This document shows positions 21,561 through 31,126 of a stretch of DNA of 64,000 nt, piece after piece. The DNA lies in the NCBI GenBank assembly GCA_030684405.1, contig JAUXYA010000034.1:1-64000 (forward strand). The letters run 5' to 3'. The DNA is from Burkholderiales bacterium (GTDB lineage Bacteria; Pseudomonadota; Gammaproteobacteria; Burkholderiales; SG8-41). Position 1 is the stretch's first letter. Every line of letters begins with the position of its first letter. The notes under the pieces are model-generated. The model was not told where the DNA came from, made no database searches, and saw only the letters and a list, made by a program, of their open reading frames with translations. The translations under genes were made by a program, and so were the position numbers.

Positions 21561-21925
21561 TTGTTCTCCTGCGCGACTGGCGGCTTCGCTTTGGCCGCCC
21601 CTCCGGGCACAACATCGCCCTCGATACGGTCGAGCAGATCGCCCTTGAACACGACCGTGATATTGCGCTGTTCAAGCAGATTGCCCTGCTTGCGCATCAT
21701 GTAGACGTAATCCCAGCGATCGCTGCGGAAAGGGTCGACGATTAGCGGCGTGCCCAGCGCGAATCGCACCTGACTGCGCGTCATGCCCGGCTTCAGTTTG
21801 GCAACCATGTCCTGGGAGATGTAATTACCCTGCTGGATGTCTATCTTGTGCGGCTGCAGCGTCGGCATCGACGGCATCTTGCTGCATCCGGCGAGCAGCA
21901 ACGTGATGATCAGTATTATTTTCAT
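21557..21925 (-). CDS. bamE: Outer-membrane assembly lipoprotein BamE
   Basis: A 122-residue lipoprotein. I start it at [17 protein letters not shown] because this gives a perfect lipoprotein signal with lipobox LAGC; the open frame continues 22 codons further upstream without meaning. The mature SmpA/OmlA domain shows the family motif [20 protein letters not shown] followed by [14 protein letters not shown]. It is part of the BAM complex that folds outer-membrane beta-barrels. It is divergent from fur, as in many proteobacteria. Confidence 0.93.
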   Translation of the reverse strand: MKIILIITLLLAGCSKMPSMPTLQPHKIDIQQGNYISQDMVAKLKPGMTRSQVRFALGTPLIVDPFRSDRWDYVYMMRKQGNLLEQRNITVVFKGDLLDRIEGDVVPGGAAKAKPPVAQENK

Positions 21926-22070
21926 GGGGAAAAATGCGTATCGGGCCACGCCGGCCCGCGGCATGGGGCGCGGAAACTTTGCTGATATCATAGCTGAGAA
22001 TCATCCCCAATGAGATCCCTCATCAGCGCTGCGGGCGCGGCTGCAGCCCGACCTCCAGACAGGACATGCA

Positions 22071-22502
22071 ATGAGTTCTCCCGACGATCTGAAGACGATC
22101 GGCCTCAAGGCCACACTGCCGCGCCTGCGCATCCTCGAGCTGTTTGAAAAAAGCGAAGTGCGCCACTTGTCCGCGGAGGATGTCTACAAGCGGCTGGTCG
22201 AGGAAGGCACGGACACCGGACTGGCAACGGTCTACCGGGTGCTCACCCAGTTCGAACAGGCCGGCCTGCTGATGCGCCACCACTTCGAATCGGGCAAGGC
22301 CGTCTACGAACTGAATCAGGGCAGCCACCACGACCATCTGGTCTGCCTGCAATGCGGCCATGTCGAGGAGTTCTACGACGCCGAGATCGAGAAGCGCCAG
22401 GAAAAAATCGCCCGGGACCGCGGCTTCCGCATCCACGACCACTCTTTGCACATTTACGCGGACTGCGCCGCCAACGATTGTCCGCGCAGGGACAAGGGCT
22501 GA
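22071..22502 (+). CDS. fur: Ferric uptake regulator Fur
   Basis: A 143-residue metal-dependent repressor. The N-terminal winged helix has [13 protein letters not shown] and the recognition region [20 protein letters not shown]. The metal-binding part shows [20 protein letters not shown] (His-rich site plus CxxC) and a C-terminal second Cys pair (CAANDC) that binds the structural zinc. CAGGA precedes the ATG. It lies divergently from bamE-dapB with a 145-bp shared upstream region. Confidence 0.96.
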   Translation: MSSPDDLKTIGLKATLPRLRILELFEKSEVRHLSAEDVYKRLVEEGTDTGLATVYRVLTQFEQAGLLMRHHFESGKAVYELNQGSHHDHLVCLQCGHVEEFYDAEIEKRQEKIARDRGFRIHDHSLHIYADCAANDCPRRDKG

Positions 22503-22565
22503 CAGTCGGGCTGAACGCCGGACTGAACATTGCCCCGCCCTCGCCTGGCCCCTCCCCTGTTGCCG

Positions 22566-23810
22566 ATGCCCGCTGACGAACAAAGCTGGATGCGAGTGGG
22601 CGTAGCCCTCGGCATCGGCCTGCTGATCGGCATCGAGCGCGAAAGACGCAAGGGCGAGGGGCCGGCCCGCGCGATCGCCGGCGTGCGGACTTTCGCCGTG
22701 GTTTCGCTGCTCGGAGCGGTGAGCGTGATGATCGGCGAGGCCATGCTGCTCGCCGTCGCTGCCGCCGGACTCGCCGTTCTCATTGCCATCGGTTACGCGC
22801 GCACCCTCAAGCAGGATCCGGGACTGACCACCGAGATCGCGCTGCTGCTTACGCTGTTGCTCGGCGCATTGGCGATGCGCGAACCGCTGCTTGCCGCCGG
22901 ACTCGGCGCTGGCGTCGCGATCCTGCTTGCCGCGCGCGACTACATGCACCATTTTGTCCGCCGTGTGCTCACCGCCCAGGAACTCAATGACGCCCTGGTG
23001 CTGGCCGCAGCGACCCTGGTCGTACTGCCGCTGATACCTGACCGCCACATCGGCCCCTACAACGCCATCAACCCGCATACCGCCTGGACCATTGTTGTAC
23101 TGATGCTCGCCATCGGTGCCGCCGGACATGTCGCGCTGCGCACGCTGGGCCCACGCTACGGGCTCGCGGCTGCGGGTCTGGCCTCGGGTTTTGTATCGAG
23201 TACGGCGACCATCGGCAGCATGGGCGAACGCGCGAGCCGCGAGCCGGCACTGCTCGCACCGGCAGTTGCCGGCGCGGTACTGTCAACCGTGGCGACCATC
23301 CTGCTGATCGTGGCCATACTCGCTGCCGCAAGCATGGATACTCTGCGTGCAATGACCGTACCGTTGCTCTGCGCCGGCACCACTGCCATCACCTATGGCG
23401 TGCTTTTCACATTGCGCGCCGCCGACCACAATGTCCCGGAGCAGGCGCACATCGGCCGCGCCTTCAGCCCCGGCACCGCACTGCTCTTCGCGCTGGTAAT
23501 CTCCGGGGTGACCCTGCTCTCCGCGGCACTGGTCGATTGGATGGGTTCAGGCGGGCTGATCGCGGCGGCGGCAATGACAGGATTTGCCGACGCCCACGCG
23601 ACCGCGGCATCGGCAGCCTCTCTGGTGGCCTCGGCGACGATCACCACGAATCAGGCGACATTGCCGATACTGCTGGGACTCACCACCAACACAGTCAGCA
23701 AGATCGTGGTTGCCTTTGTCAGCGGTGGCAGACGCTATGCGATGCAGGTGGTGCCGGGGCTGCTGCTGACGGTCATTGCGGCATGGCTGGGGTGGTTGCT
23801 GGCGCGCTGA
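22566..23810 (+). CDS. MgtC/DUF4010-type membrane protein
   Basis: A 414-residue membrane protein with about 11-12 hydrophobic segments. The N-terminal part (VGVALGIGLLIGIERERRKG) has the MgtC/SapB signature, with the conserved acidic/Arg motif after the first helix, and the remainder resembles DUF4010 (for example VLPLIPDRHIGPYNAINPHT and the FADAHATAASAASL segment). The function is unknown; a transport or ion-homeostasis role is only inferred. I prefer the ATG at 22566 over an upstream TTG. It follows fur by 63 bp, so the two could be co-transcribed. Confidence 0.72.
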   Translation: MPADEQSWMRVGVALGIGLLIGIERERRKGEGPARAIAGVRTFAVVSLLGAVSVMIGEAMLLAVAAAGLAVLIAIGYARTLKQDPGLTTEIALLLTLLLGALAMREPLLAAGLGAGVAILLAARDYMHHFVRRVLTAQELNDALVLAAATLVVLPLIPDRHIGPYNAINPHTAWTIVVLMLAIGAAGHVALRTLGPRYGLAAAGLASGFVSSTATIGSMGERASREPALLAPAVAGAVLSTVATILLIVAILAAASMDTLRAMTVPLLCAGTTAITYGVLFTLRAADHNVPEQAHIGRAFSPGTALLFALVISGVTLLSAALVDWMGSGGLIAAAAMTGFADAHATAASAASLVASATITTNQATLPILLGLTTNTVSKIVVAFVSGGRRYAMQVVPGLLLTVIAAWLGWLLAR

Positions 23811-24197
23811 TTGGGCACGACCATTCTGCCCCCGTCTTCGTCAAGATCAACCTGTCAGGGGACAACAGGTCAGCAGGATTGCACCGCTGGAACTTCTGCG
23901 ATTTGTCAAAGACAAAATAAATCCTGTGTCATTGGTTCCGCGCGGCTATCAATATATGGACCTTTGATCGACGACATCAATATTTATGGGTATAAATTTT
24001 TTGGTAATCAGCATCCCTTAGCCAAGCTTCAACCGGCAGATAGCAATACGAGGGGGGATGGATTGCCTTTGCAATATGCTGACCATAAGGACTATCGTCC
24101 AAGACACCGAGGCTGACTGCCGCGGCGCTGTTTTTGTCCCGTCCCAACCGCAGGCGCCGGGGCCTGACGGCAAGCGGCCGGATTTCGGGGGCCACTC
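23811..24197. other. 387-bp gap upstream of the EAL gene
   Basis: No gene is convincing here. It contains an inverted repeat ACCTGT/ACAGGT (around 23850-23870) and an AT-rich stretch near 23980-24005 with TATAAAT, a possible -10 for the downstream gene. I found nothing resembling the c-di-GMP riboswitch core. Confidence 0.5.
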
Positions 24198-27137
24198 ATG
24201 ACGGCGGTCACCGCCCCGCCCCGGCGCAGATTCACGCTGCAACAACGGCTAGCCGTGATCGCGATGCTGATCACGCTGCCCTTCCTGGGACACACGCTGT
24301 GGACCGCCTGGAACGAACGCAACCGGGAATACACGGAGCGCGTTGAAAACGCCCTGGTATTGGCGCGGCTGGCGGCGGCGGATGTTTCCCAGACCATGAT
24401 CCACACCCGCCAGTTGCTGACGCTTTTTTCAGCGACCGTTGATCCCAGCGCTCCCTTGCACACCCTGTGCGAACCGCTGCTGCGAAAGATGATCGAGCAG
24501 GATGTTGTTTATCATCAGGCTGTCGTCGCGCAAACCGATGGCAAAATTGTCTGCGGGGTTAACCCGGTGCCGGAAGGCTCCACCCTCGCTGATCGCGAGT
24601 ACTTCCAGCGCGCCATGGCCAGCCAATCCTTCGCCACCAGCGGACTGGTGTACAGCCGGACCACCGGCAAGCGCGCGATCGCGGCCGGTTATCCCATCGT
24701 TGACCCGGAAGGCCGGGTCCGCGGCATGCTCGCCGCAACCATCGACCTGGAATGGCTGCAGCGCCTGTTCGAGCGCATCCAACTGCCCGAGGACATGGTG
24801 GCCTCGCTGGTGGACAGCGACGGCTTGATTGTGATGCGGTACCCGCAATGGCTGGAGGCAACAGGGAAACTGGTACCGGACGTTGCAACTTTTCTTCCGA
24901 CAGTGTCAAAACAAACGGATGGAATCATCCGAACCGTCGGCCACGATGCGGTTGACCGCATCGTGGCTTTCGCCAGAATCGACGGCGACACGCATAATCC
25001 ACTGTACCTGCGTACCGGGGTGGCGCGAGAGAGCATTGAAGCCCAGGCCCGCAGCATACTGATTTCCGGATTGATCACCTTTGCCATCGTAATGTTGATG
25101 GCCGGCTCCTTTGCCTGGTTTGCCGCGCACAACCTTGTCGTCAATCCGGTGCGCATGCTGATCGACGCGACGCAGCGCATGGGTATCGGCGACCTGCAAT
25201 TGCGCACGGGACTCGCGGATGAACGGAGCGAAATCGGGAGGCTTGCCGGCGCCTTTGATGACATGGCGGCGCGACTGCAGCGCAGCGTACGCGCATTGCG
25301 CGCACTGAGCGCGGGCAACCGCACCATCATCCGCCGCCAAACCGAACAGGAACTGCTCGAAACCATGTGCCGGGTGGCAGTCGAAAAAGGCGGCTACCCG
25401 CTGGCGATGGTGCATTACGCGCTGGCCGACGATGACAAAAACCTCGTGCCGCAGGCGCACGCAGGCGGCCACAACGATCACGTATCCGCACTCCGGCTGA
25501 CCTGGTCCGATACCGAACGCGGTCGCGGCCCGGCGGGAACTGCCGTACGCACCGGACAGATGGACGTCATCCATGATGTCATGATCGAGCCGCGGTTTGA
25601 ACCCTGGCGCGAAATGGCAAAAAACCGGGGATTCAGGTCGATCATTTCCTTCCCGCTGAAAGTGGAAGGTGCGGTGATCGGCAGCTTTACGCTCGCCGCC
25701 GCTGAATCCGAAGCATTCGATGACGACGAGGTCGAACTGCTCGACGAGATGGCTGCGGATCTCGCATTCGGCATCGAGACCATCCGTTCGCGGGCAGCGC
25801 GCGATGCCGCGCACGCCGCTGCAGATCATGCCGCGCGCCACGATCCCGTGACCGGCCTGCCCAACCGCGCAACGCTGATCAGACAACTGGAGTACTTCGC
25901 GCAGATCACCCAGACCACGGGGGAACCTGCGACCGTGCTGATGATTTACATGCCGCGCATGAAGGATTTGTTCGACGGGCTCGGCCATAAGACCAGCGAC
26001 CGGATACTGTCGATGCTGGCTGCCCGTTTGCGAGCCTTCAACAGCTTCGGCGGTTTCGTAGCGCGCATGTCATACGACGAATTCGGCATTGTCCTGGCGC
26101 GCAATAGCCTCGAAGAAGCGGCACCGATCGCGCTGCTGCTCCAGCGACTTTTCGAGCAACCCATAGAACTCGAAGGCAGCTGGATTGAAGTACAGGCATC
26201 CATCGGCATCACTGTGCTGCCTGACCACGGCAAAGAACCCGACCTGCTGGTGCGCCGCGCCGGACTCACCGCACGCGAGGCTGCGCGCCGGGATCTGGCG
26301 TCTTTGATCTATGCCGGTGAAACCGAGCGCGAAAACCCGCTGCAGCTGGCCCTGGTCGCCGAACTGCGCAAGGCCATCGACCGCAATGACCTCACGCTGC
26401 ACTACCAGCCCAAGGTGGACATCCGTTCCGGCGCCATGTATTCCGTGGAAGCGCTCGTGCGCTGGATGCATCCTGAAAAGGGCATGATCTCCCCGGCAGA
26501 ATTTATCCCGCTCGCCGAGAAGACCGGCCTGATCCGGCCGATGACCTACGCCATACTGGAGATCGCGGCACAACAACAGGCGGCCTGGATGGCACGCGGG
26601 CTGCAGACACCCATTGCAGTCAATCTCACGGCACGCTCGCTCGTCGATCCGCAATTTGCACCGCGCTTGGCCGATATCCTCGCGCGCCACGGAGTACCCG
26701 CCGAACTGATCTCAATCGAAATTACCGAATCTTCCCTGGTAGACGATCCCGAGGGCGCGCAACGCATGCTGTCGCAACTGCAGGACGACGGCCACCCGAT
26801 TTATATCGACGATTTCGGCACCGGATATTCCAGCCTGAGCTACCTGGTAAATCTGCCGGTGAAATCGCTGAAAATCGATCGCTCGTTCATCAACGAAATG
26901 GGCAAGACCCGGGGTGCCTATCTGGTCGTTGCTTCGGTGATTTCCATGGCGCAAAGCCTCGGCCTCTATGTCGTCGCCGAAGGCGTCGAGACTGCGCAGG
27001 ATGTCGATCTGCTGCGCGAACTGGGCTGCGACCAGGGCCAGGGCTATTTGTTCTGCAAACCCATTCCCGCTGCAACGCTCGAAGCTTTGTGGGAATCGGG
27101 CAAACTGCTAAGGGCGTCCGCTGCAGCTACGGCGTAA
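24198..27137 (+). CDS. Membrane sensor c-di-GMP phosphodiesterase (sensor-HAMP-GAF-degenerate GGDEF-EAL)
   Basis: A 979-residue protein. Order: membrane segment (about 15-38), periplasmic PDC/Cache-like sensor (about 45-285), second membrane segment (about 288-310), HAMP (about 311-365), GAF (about 375-540), GGDEF-like (about 545-705), EAL (about 720-975). In the GGDEF domain the signature is SYDEF, so it should not make c-di-GMP. The EAL domain is intact: EALVRW, NLTARSL, EITESSL, IDDFGTGYSSLSYL, KIDRSF and the C-terminal VVAEGVET. It should hydrolyse c-di-GMP in response to an extracellular signal, thereby affecting motility or biofilm. Confidence 0.93.
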   Translation: MTAVTAPPRRRFTLQQRLAVIAMLITLPFLGHTLWTAWNERNREYTERVENALVLARLAAADVSQTMIHTRQLLTLFSATVDPSAPLHTLCEPLLRKMIEQDVVYHQAVVAQTDGKIVCGVNPVPEGSTLADREYFQRAMASQSFATSGLVYSRTTGKRAIAAGYPIVDPEGRVRGMLAATIDLEWLQRLFERIQLPEDMVASLVDSDGLIVMRYPQWLEATGKLVPDVATFLPTVSKQTDGIIRTVGHDAVDRIVAFARIDGDTHNPLYLRTGVARESIEAQARSILISGLITFAIVMLMAGSFAWFAAHNLVVNPVRMLIDATQRMGIGDLQLRTGLADERSEIGRLAGAFDDMAARLQRSVRALRALSAGNRTIIRRQTEQELLETMCRVAVEKGGYPLAMVHYALADDDKNLVPQAHAGGHNDHVSALRLTWSDTERGRGPAGTAVRTGQMDVIHDVMIEPRFEPWREMAKNRGFRSIISFPLKVEGAVIGSFTLAAAESEAFDDDEVELLDEMAADLAFGIETIRSRAARDAAHAAADHAARHDPVTGLPNRATLIRQLEYFAQITQTTGEPATVLMIYMPRMKDLFDGLGHKTSDRILSMLAARLRAFNSFGGFVARMSYDEFGIVLARNSLEEAAPIALLLQRLFEQPIELEGSWIEVQASIGITVLPDHGKEPDLLVRRAGLTAREAARRDLASLIYAGETERENPLQLALVAELRKAIDRNDLTLHYQPKVDIRSGAMYSVEALVRWMHPEKGMISPAEFIPLAEKTGLIRPMTYAILEIAAQQQAAWMARGLQTPIAVNLTARSLVDPQFAPRLADILARHGVPAELISIEITESSLVDDPEGAQRMLSQLQDDGHPIYIDDFGTGYSSLSYLVNLPVKSLKIDRSFINEMGKTRGAYLVVASVISMAQSLGLYVVAEGVETAQDVDLLRELGCDQGQGYLFCKPIPAATLEALWESGKLLRASAAATA

Positions 27138-27146
27138 AAACTGCAA

Positions 27147-28835
27147 CTATTTGTTTTTATTTGTTTTTTTTAGTCGATTCTCCACGCCGAGTATTTCCGC
27201 GGCGTGCCGACGCGTGGTCTCGGTGATTTTGACGCCACCCAGCATGCGCGCGATTTCCTCGATACGCGCAGCGGCATCAAGGGCGACCACCGCCGAGGAC
27301 ACCTTGCCGCCGCGCGTCAGCTTGCTGACCTGCCATTGCCGCTCTGCCGTCGCCGCCACCTGCGGCAGGTGGGTGATGCACATCACCTGGTGGCGCTCGC
27401 CCAGTTCACGCAGCATGCGCCCGACGATTTCGGCGACACGGCCGCCGATGCCGACATCGACCTCGTCAAAAATCAGCGTCGGCACCCTGGCGACGCGGCT
27501 GAGCGCCGTCTGTATCACCAGCGACAGCCGCGACAGTTCGCCGCCGGATGCGGTTTTTGCAACCGGCTGCGGCGTGACGCCGGGATGCGGCGCGACGCGG
27601 AACTCGACCTGCTCGGATCCGTGGGCCGCCGGCGCATCCAGCGGCTCCAGCGCCACTTCGAACACGCCGCCCTGCATCGCCAACTCCTGCATGCCGGCGG
27701 TGACGGCATCAGCGAGTTTTTTCGCTGCCTTCCTGCGGCCGGCGGTCAGCTTCCTGGCCGCCTCGCGGCAGGCCGCCTCGGCCTCGGCTTCGCGCTTGCG
27801 CAAAGTCTCGGGATCGCCGCCGGCACCGAGTTCGGCCAGCCGTTCGCGGGTATGTTCAGCCAACGTCGGCAGCGCATCAGGATCAACGCGATACTTGCGC
27901 GCCGCGCCGTGCAATGCCTCCAGGCGCTGTTCGACTTCGCGGAGGCGCTGCGGATCAAGATCGGTGCGTTCGGCATAACGGCGCAGTGCGCTGGCCGCCT
28001 CCTGCAACTGGATCTGCGCCGGCTCCAGTGCGTCGAGAATGTCCCGCAGCCGCGGATCATGCTGCAGCAGCGGTAACAGCTTCGCGATCACGGCATTGAC
28101 CTGTTCCAGCGCCGCACCCTCGCCCTCGGAAAGCGTTTCCACGCCGGCCTGGGCCGCCTCGATCAGGCTCGCCGCATGGGCCAGCCGCGCATGTTCGACG
28201 CCCACCGCCGCCCATTCGCCGGGCTGCAGTTTCAGCGCCTCAAGGTCCTGTGCCTGCCACTCGAGGCGCTCGCGCTCGGCCTGGATCGCCGCTGCATTGC
28301 CCTCGAAAGCCAGGCGCTCCTCGCGCCGCCGCGACCAGGTGCGCCACAGATCGGCAACCAGCGCAGCATGCGCCTCCAGCCCGCCGTGGGCGTCGAGCAG
28401 CGCGCGCTGGGTCGCCGGCCGGCTCAGCGACTGGTGCTGGTGCTGGCCGTGGATGTCGACCAGGAAATCCGCGGCCTCGCGCAACTGGGCGGCGGTCGCC
28501 GGATGACCGTTGATGAACCCGCGCGAGCGACCCGAGGACTCAACCACCCGGCGCAGCAGGCACAGCCCCTCGTCGCCGCCGAGGTCGCAGTCGGCGAGCC
28601 AGTCCTGCAGCGGCCGGTTGCCGCCGATGTCGAATTCCGCGGTAATGTCGGCCCGCGCGGCACCCTCACGCACTGCGATGGCATCAGCGCGCTCACCCAG
28701 CGTCAATGCCAGCGCATCAATCAGGATCGACTTGCCGGCGCCGGTTTCGCCGGTGAGCACCGTGAAACCGCGGCCGAACTCAAGCTCGAGGCGCTCGACG
28801 ATGACGAAATCGGTGATGGTCAGCCGTTGCAGCAT
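27147..28835 (-). CDS. recN: DNA repair protein RecN
   Basis: A 562-residue SMC-like ATPase for double-strand-break repair. Walker A is GETGAGKS (residues 29-36) and the long middle part is coiled coil. The C-terminal half has the ABC-type signature ASGGELSRLSL and Walker B TLIFDEVDVGIGG. It converges with the EAL gene over 9 bp. It is the second gene after nadK, the gap being filled by the 14-copy heptamer repeat. Confidence 0.95.
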   Translation of the reverse strand: MLQRLTITDFVIVERLELEFGRGFTVLTGETGAGKSILIDALALTLGERADAIAVREGAARADITAEFDIGGNRPLQDWLADCDLGGDEGLCLLRRVVESSGRSRGFINGHPATAAQLREAADFLVDIHGQHQHQSLSRPATQRALLDAHGGLEAHAALVADLWRTWSRRREERLAFEGNAAAIQAERERLEWQAQDLEALKLQPGEWAAVGVEHARLAHAASLIEAAQAGVETLSEGEGAALEQVNAVIAKLLPLLQHDPRLRDILDALEPAQIQLQEAASALRRYAERTDLDPQRLREVEQRLEALHGAARKYRVDPDALPTLAEHTRERLAELGAGGDPETLRKREAEAEAACREAARKLTAGRRKAAKKLADAVTAGMQELAMQGGVFEVALEPLDAPAAHGSEQVEFRVAPHPGVTPQPVAKTASGGELSRLSLVIQTALSRVARVPTLIFDEVDVGIGGRVAEIVGRMLRELGERHQVMCITHLPQVAATAERQWQVSKLTRGGKVSSAVVALDAAARIEEIARMLGGVKITETTRRHAAEILGVENRLKKTNKNK

Positions 28836-28848
28836 GGGGTGGAGGCTT

Positions 28849-28946
28849 GTGAGCGGTGAGCGGTGAGCGGTGAGCGGTGAGCGGTGAGCGGTGAGCGGTG
28901 AGCGGTGAGCGGTGAGCGGTGAGCGGTGAGCGGTGAGCGGTGAGCG
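28849..28946. repeat. 14 perfect tandem copies of GTGAGCG upstream of recN
   Basis: The 7-bp unit GTGAGCG is repeated 14 times without a mismatch over 98 bp. It lies 13 bp from the recN start codon (28835), on the leader side. A partial unit (GTGTATT) follows. Perfect repetition means recent expansion, and slippage should change the copy number between strains. Confidence 0.95.
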
Positions 28947-28982
28947 GTGTATTAGATCCGTGCCATTAATTTTCAGTTCATT

Positions 28983-29012
28983 GTTTACTGCTCACTACTT
29001 GCTGTTCACCCA
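28983..29012. repeat. Inverted partner heptamers abutting the nadK stop
   Basis: TTTACTGC TCACTAC TTGCTGT TCACCCA (7-bp units) end directly at the nadK stop codon (29013-29015). They are reverse-complement-like relative to the 14-copy GTGAGCG array about 37 bp away. Confidence 0.7.
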
Positions 29013-29894
29013 TCAATCCCTGTTCCAATGCAGTTTCTCGCGCAACATCGCGTAATAACTGTGCCCGACCGGGTGCAGCAGCCGGATGGTATGCGAATAA
29101 CGGCGCACGACCACGCGGTCGCCTTCGCGCAGATCGAAATGGGAATGGCTGTCGAAATGGGCACGCGGGTCATCAGCGCTGCGCACGACGATCTCGACCG
29201 TGCTGTCGCCGCTGATGACGATCGGGCGGTTCGACAGCGTGTGTGGCGACACCGGCACCAGCGCCATCACCGACAGCGCCGGATGCACGATCGGACCGCC
29301 CGAGGACAGCGCATAGGCCGTCGATCCCGTGGGCGTTGCCACGATCAGGCCGTCGGAACGCTGGTTGTAGGTGTAATGGCCGTCGATCAGCACTTCGATT
29401 TCGACCATGCCCCCGAGAAATCCCTTGGCGACCACCACATCGTTGAAGGCCAGCACGTCGAACACCCGCTCCTGGCTGCCATTGCTGCCGCTCCACACCT
29501 CGGCTTCCAGCAACATACGCTCCTCGGTCATGTATTGACCTTCGAGTATCGAAGTGATGGTCTCGAACATGGTGTCGAGTGAGATGTCGGTCAGGAATCC
29601 GAGTCGCCCCTGGTTGACGCCAATCAGCGCAACATCGCAGGGAGCGAAGGTGCGTGCGATATTGAGCATGGTGCCGTCGCCGCCGATCACCACCGCGAGG
29701 TCGGCCTCGCGGCCGAGTTCCTCCAGCACCAGCACTTCGTAGGGACAGTTGCTGATGTGCGCCGCAGTCAGGCGGTCAATCAGCACGCGCAGGCCGCGTT
29801 TTTCGAGAAAGCGCGCGAGTGCCATCACCGGTTCGGCGATGTCGGTAGCCTTGAATTTGCCGATCAGTGCTACGGTGGAGAAGGCGGCTGGCAT
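29013..29894 (-). CDS. nadK: NAD kinase
   Basis: A 293-residue ATP-dependent kinase making NADP from NAD. The catalytic GGDGT motif is in VVIGGDGTMLNIAR and the NE-type/substrate segment is in LAFNDVVVAKG. TPTGSTAYALSSGGPIVHP and the ARHN-like later part are typical. I choose the ATG at 29894 (MPAAFSTVALIGKFK) because the length then matches E. coli NadK (292); an upstream ATG at 29918 would add 8 residues. It is divergent from hrcA and shares a 181-bp region with the CIRCE operator and a palindrome. Confidence 0.95.
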   Translation of the reverse strand: MPAAFSTVALIGKFKATDIAEPVMALARFLEKRGLRVLIDRLTAAHISNCPYEVLVLEELGREADLAVVIGGDGTMLNIARTFAPCDVALIGVNQGRLGFLTDISLDTMFETITSILEGQYMTEERMLLEAEVWSGSNGSQERVFDVLAFNDVVVAKGFLGGMVEIEVLIDGHYTYNQRSDGLIVATPTGSTAYALSSGGPIVHPALSVMALVPVSPHTLSNRPIVISGDSTVEIVVRSADDPRAHFDSHSHFDLREGDRVVVRRYSHTIRLLHPVGHSYYAMLREKLHWNRD

Positions 29895-29911
29895 GTCGGC
29901 TGCTGATTTAG

Positions 29912-29936
29912 TGAGCATGCAGGTGATACATGCTCA
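29912..29936. promoter_or_regulatory. Palindrome in the nadK-hrcA intergenic region
   Basis: TGAGCATG (29912-29919) and CATGCTCA (29929-29936) are perfect 8-bp inverted repeats with a 9-nt spacer. They straddle the alternative upstream nadK start. They could be an operator or an RNA hairpin; I do not recognise the factor. Confidence 0.4.
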
Positions 29937-30017
29937 TCCCTCACTCTTTTGTTCGACGCTCATTAAACCATAATTCGTTTCCAGCCGGCGTCCCGCAAAG
30001 CCATTAAAAACAATGCA

Positions 30018-30044
30018 TTGGCGCTCCTCCCGGAAGAGTGCTGG
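30018..30044 (+). promoter_or_regulatory. CIRCE operator upstream of hrcA
   Basis: TTGGCGCTC-N9-GAGTGCTGG matches the CIRCE consensus TTAGCACTC-N9-GAGTGCTAA in spacing and in 14 of 18 arm positions. It ends 31 bp before the hrcA ATG, and TAGAAT at 30063-30068 is a likely -10. HrcA binds CIRCE, so this indicates autorepression relieved by heat. Confidence 0.82.
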
Positions 30045-30075
30045 CACGCCGGCCTTTTTGTGTAGAATCGTCCGC

Positions 30076-31110
30076 ATGGCCCACGAGACTCAGACACTGA
30101 ATGAACGTGCGCAACTGCTGCTGAAGGCCCTGGTCGAGCGATACATTGCCGACGGCCAGCCGGTGGGCTCACGCGCGCTGTCCAAGCTTTCGGGCCTTGA
30201 CCTCTCGCCCGCCAGCATCCGCAACGTGATGGCCGACCTCGAGGACATGGGTTTCATCGCCAGCCCGCATACGTCTGCAGGCCGGATTCCCACCGCGCGC
30301 GGCTACCGCTTCTTCGTCGACACGCTGCTGACCGTCAAGCCGCTGGACCGCCTGGAGATCAATCAGCTCGAAGGCCAGCTGCAGATCGAAAGCACCCAGA
30401 AACTGGTGACTTCGGTGTCCCATGTGCTGTCCGAGCTCACCCGTTTCGCGGGCGTGGTTGTCACGCCGCGGCGCAGCGCCGGCTTCCGCCATATCGAATT
30501 TCTGAAGCTCTCCGAGAAGCGCCTGCTGCTGATCCTGGTGACCGCCGACGGCGATGTACAGAACCGCATCATTCTGACCGAGAAATCGTACTCGCCCTCG
30601 GAACTCATCGAAGCCTCAAATATTCTTAACCAGAATTATGCCGGCTGCAGCTTTGAGGATATCCGTCGCCGCGTCCAGGCCGAACTGAAGCAGCTGCGCG
30701 AAAACATGACCCAGCTGATGACGGCCGCACTCGCCGCCGGCGACCAGGCCGTCAGCGAATCCGCAGAGGACGTGGTGATCTCGGGCGAGGTCAATCTGCT
30801 GGGCGTCAACGACCTGTCCTCGAACATGGACAAGCTGCGAGAACTGTTCAACCTGTTCGAACATCGCACCACGCTGTTGCAGCTGCTCGACCATTCCAGT
30901 CGCGCCCAGGGCGTGCAAATTTTCATCGGCGGCGAGGCCGGCCTGCAACCGCTGGACGAATGCAGCGTTGTCACCGCGCCCTACGAGGTCGATGGCAAGG
31001 TGGTGGGAACGGTCGGCGTAATCGGCCCGACGCGCATGGCCTACGAGCGGGTGATCCCGATCGTCGACGTCACCGCCAAGCTGCTTTCCAGCGCGCTGGC
31101 CCAGCGCTAA
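30076..31110 (+). CDS. hrcA: Heat-inducible transcription repressor HrcA
   Basis: A 344-residue repressor. I choose the ATG at 30076 ([20 protein letters not shown]); a longer frame would start inside the operator region. The N-terminal winged helix ([35 protein letters not shown], then [19 protein letters not shown]) is typical of HrcA. A central dimerisation region and a GAF-like C-terminal domain ([21 protein letters not shown]) follow. It represses chaperone genes by binding CIRCE, with GroEL as cofactor. Only its own promoter in this window has a clear CIRCE. Confidence 0.96.
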   Translation: MAHETQTLNERAQLLLKALVERYIADGQPVGSRALSKLSGLDLSPASIRNVMADLEDMGFIASPHTSAGRIPTARGYRFFVDTLLTVKPLDRLEINQLEGQLQIESTQKLVTSVSHVLSELTRFAGVVVTPRRSAGFRHIEFLKLSEKRLLLILVTADGDVQNRIILTEKSYSPSELIEASNILNQNYAGCSFEDIRRRVQAELKQLRENMTQLMTAALAAGDQAVSESAEDVVISGEVNLLGVNDLSSNMDKLRELFNLFEHRTTLLQLLDHSSRAQGVQIFIGGEAGLQPLDECSVVTAPYEVDGKVVGTVGVIGPTRMAYERVIPIVDVTAKLLSSALAQR

Positions 31111-31126
31111 GCAGGGCCACTGGGGG

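Noticed and set aside
23811-24197. c-di-GMP riboswitch upstream of the EAL gene
   Set aside because: None of the conserved core of the known class I element is visible.
28849-28946. CRISPR array
   Set aside because: Units are 7 bp with no spacers; it is a simple tandem repeat.
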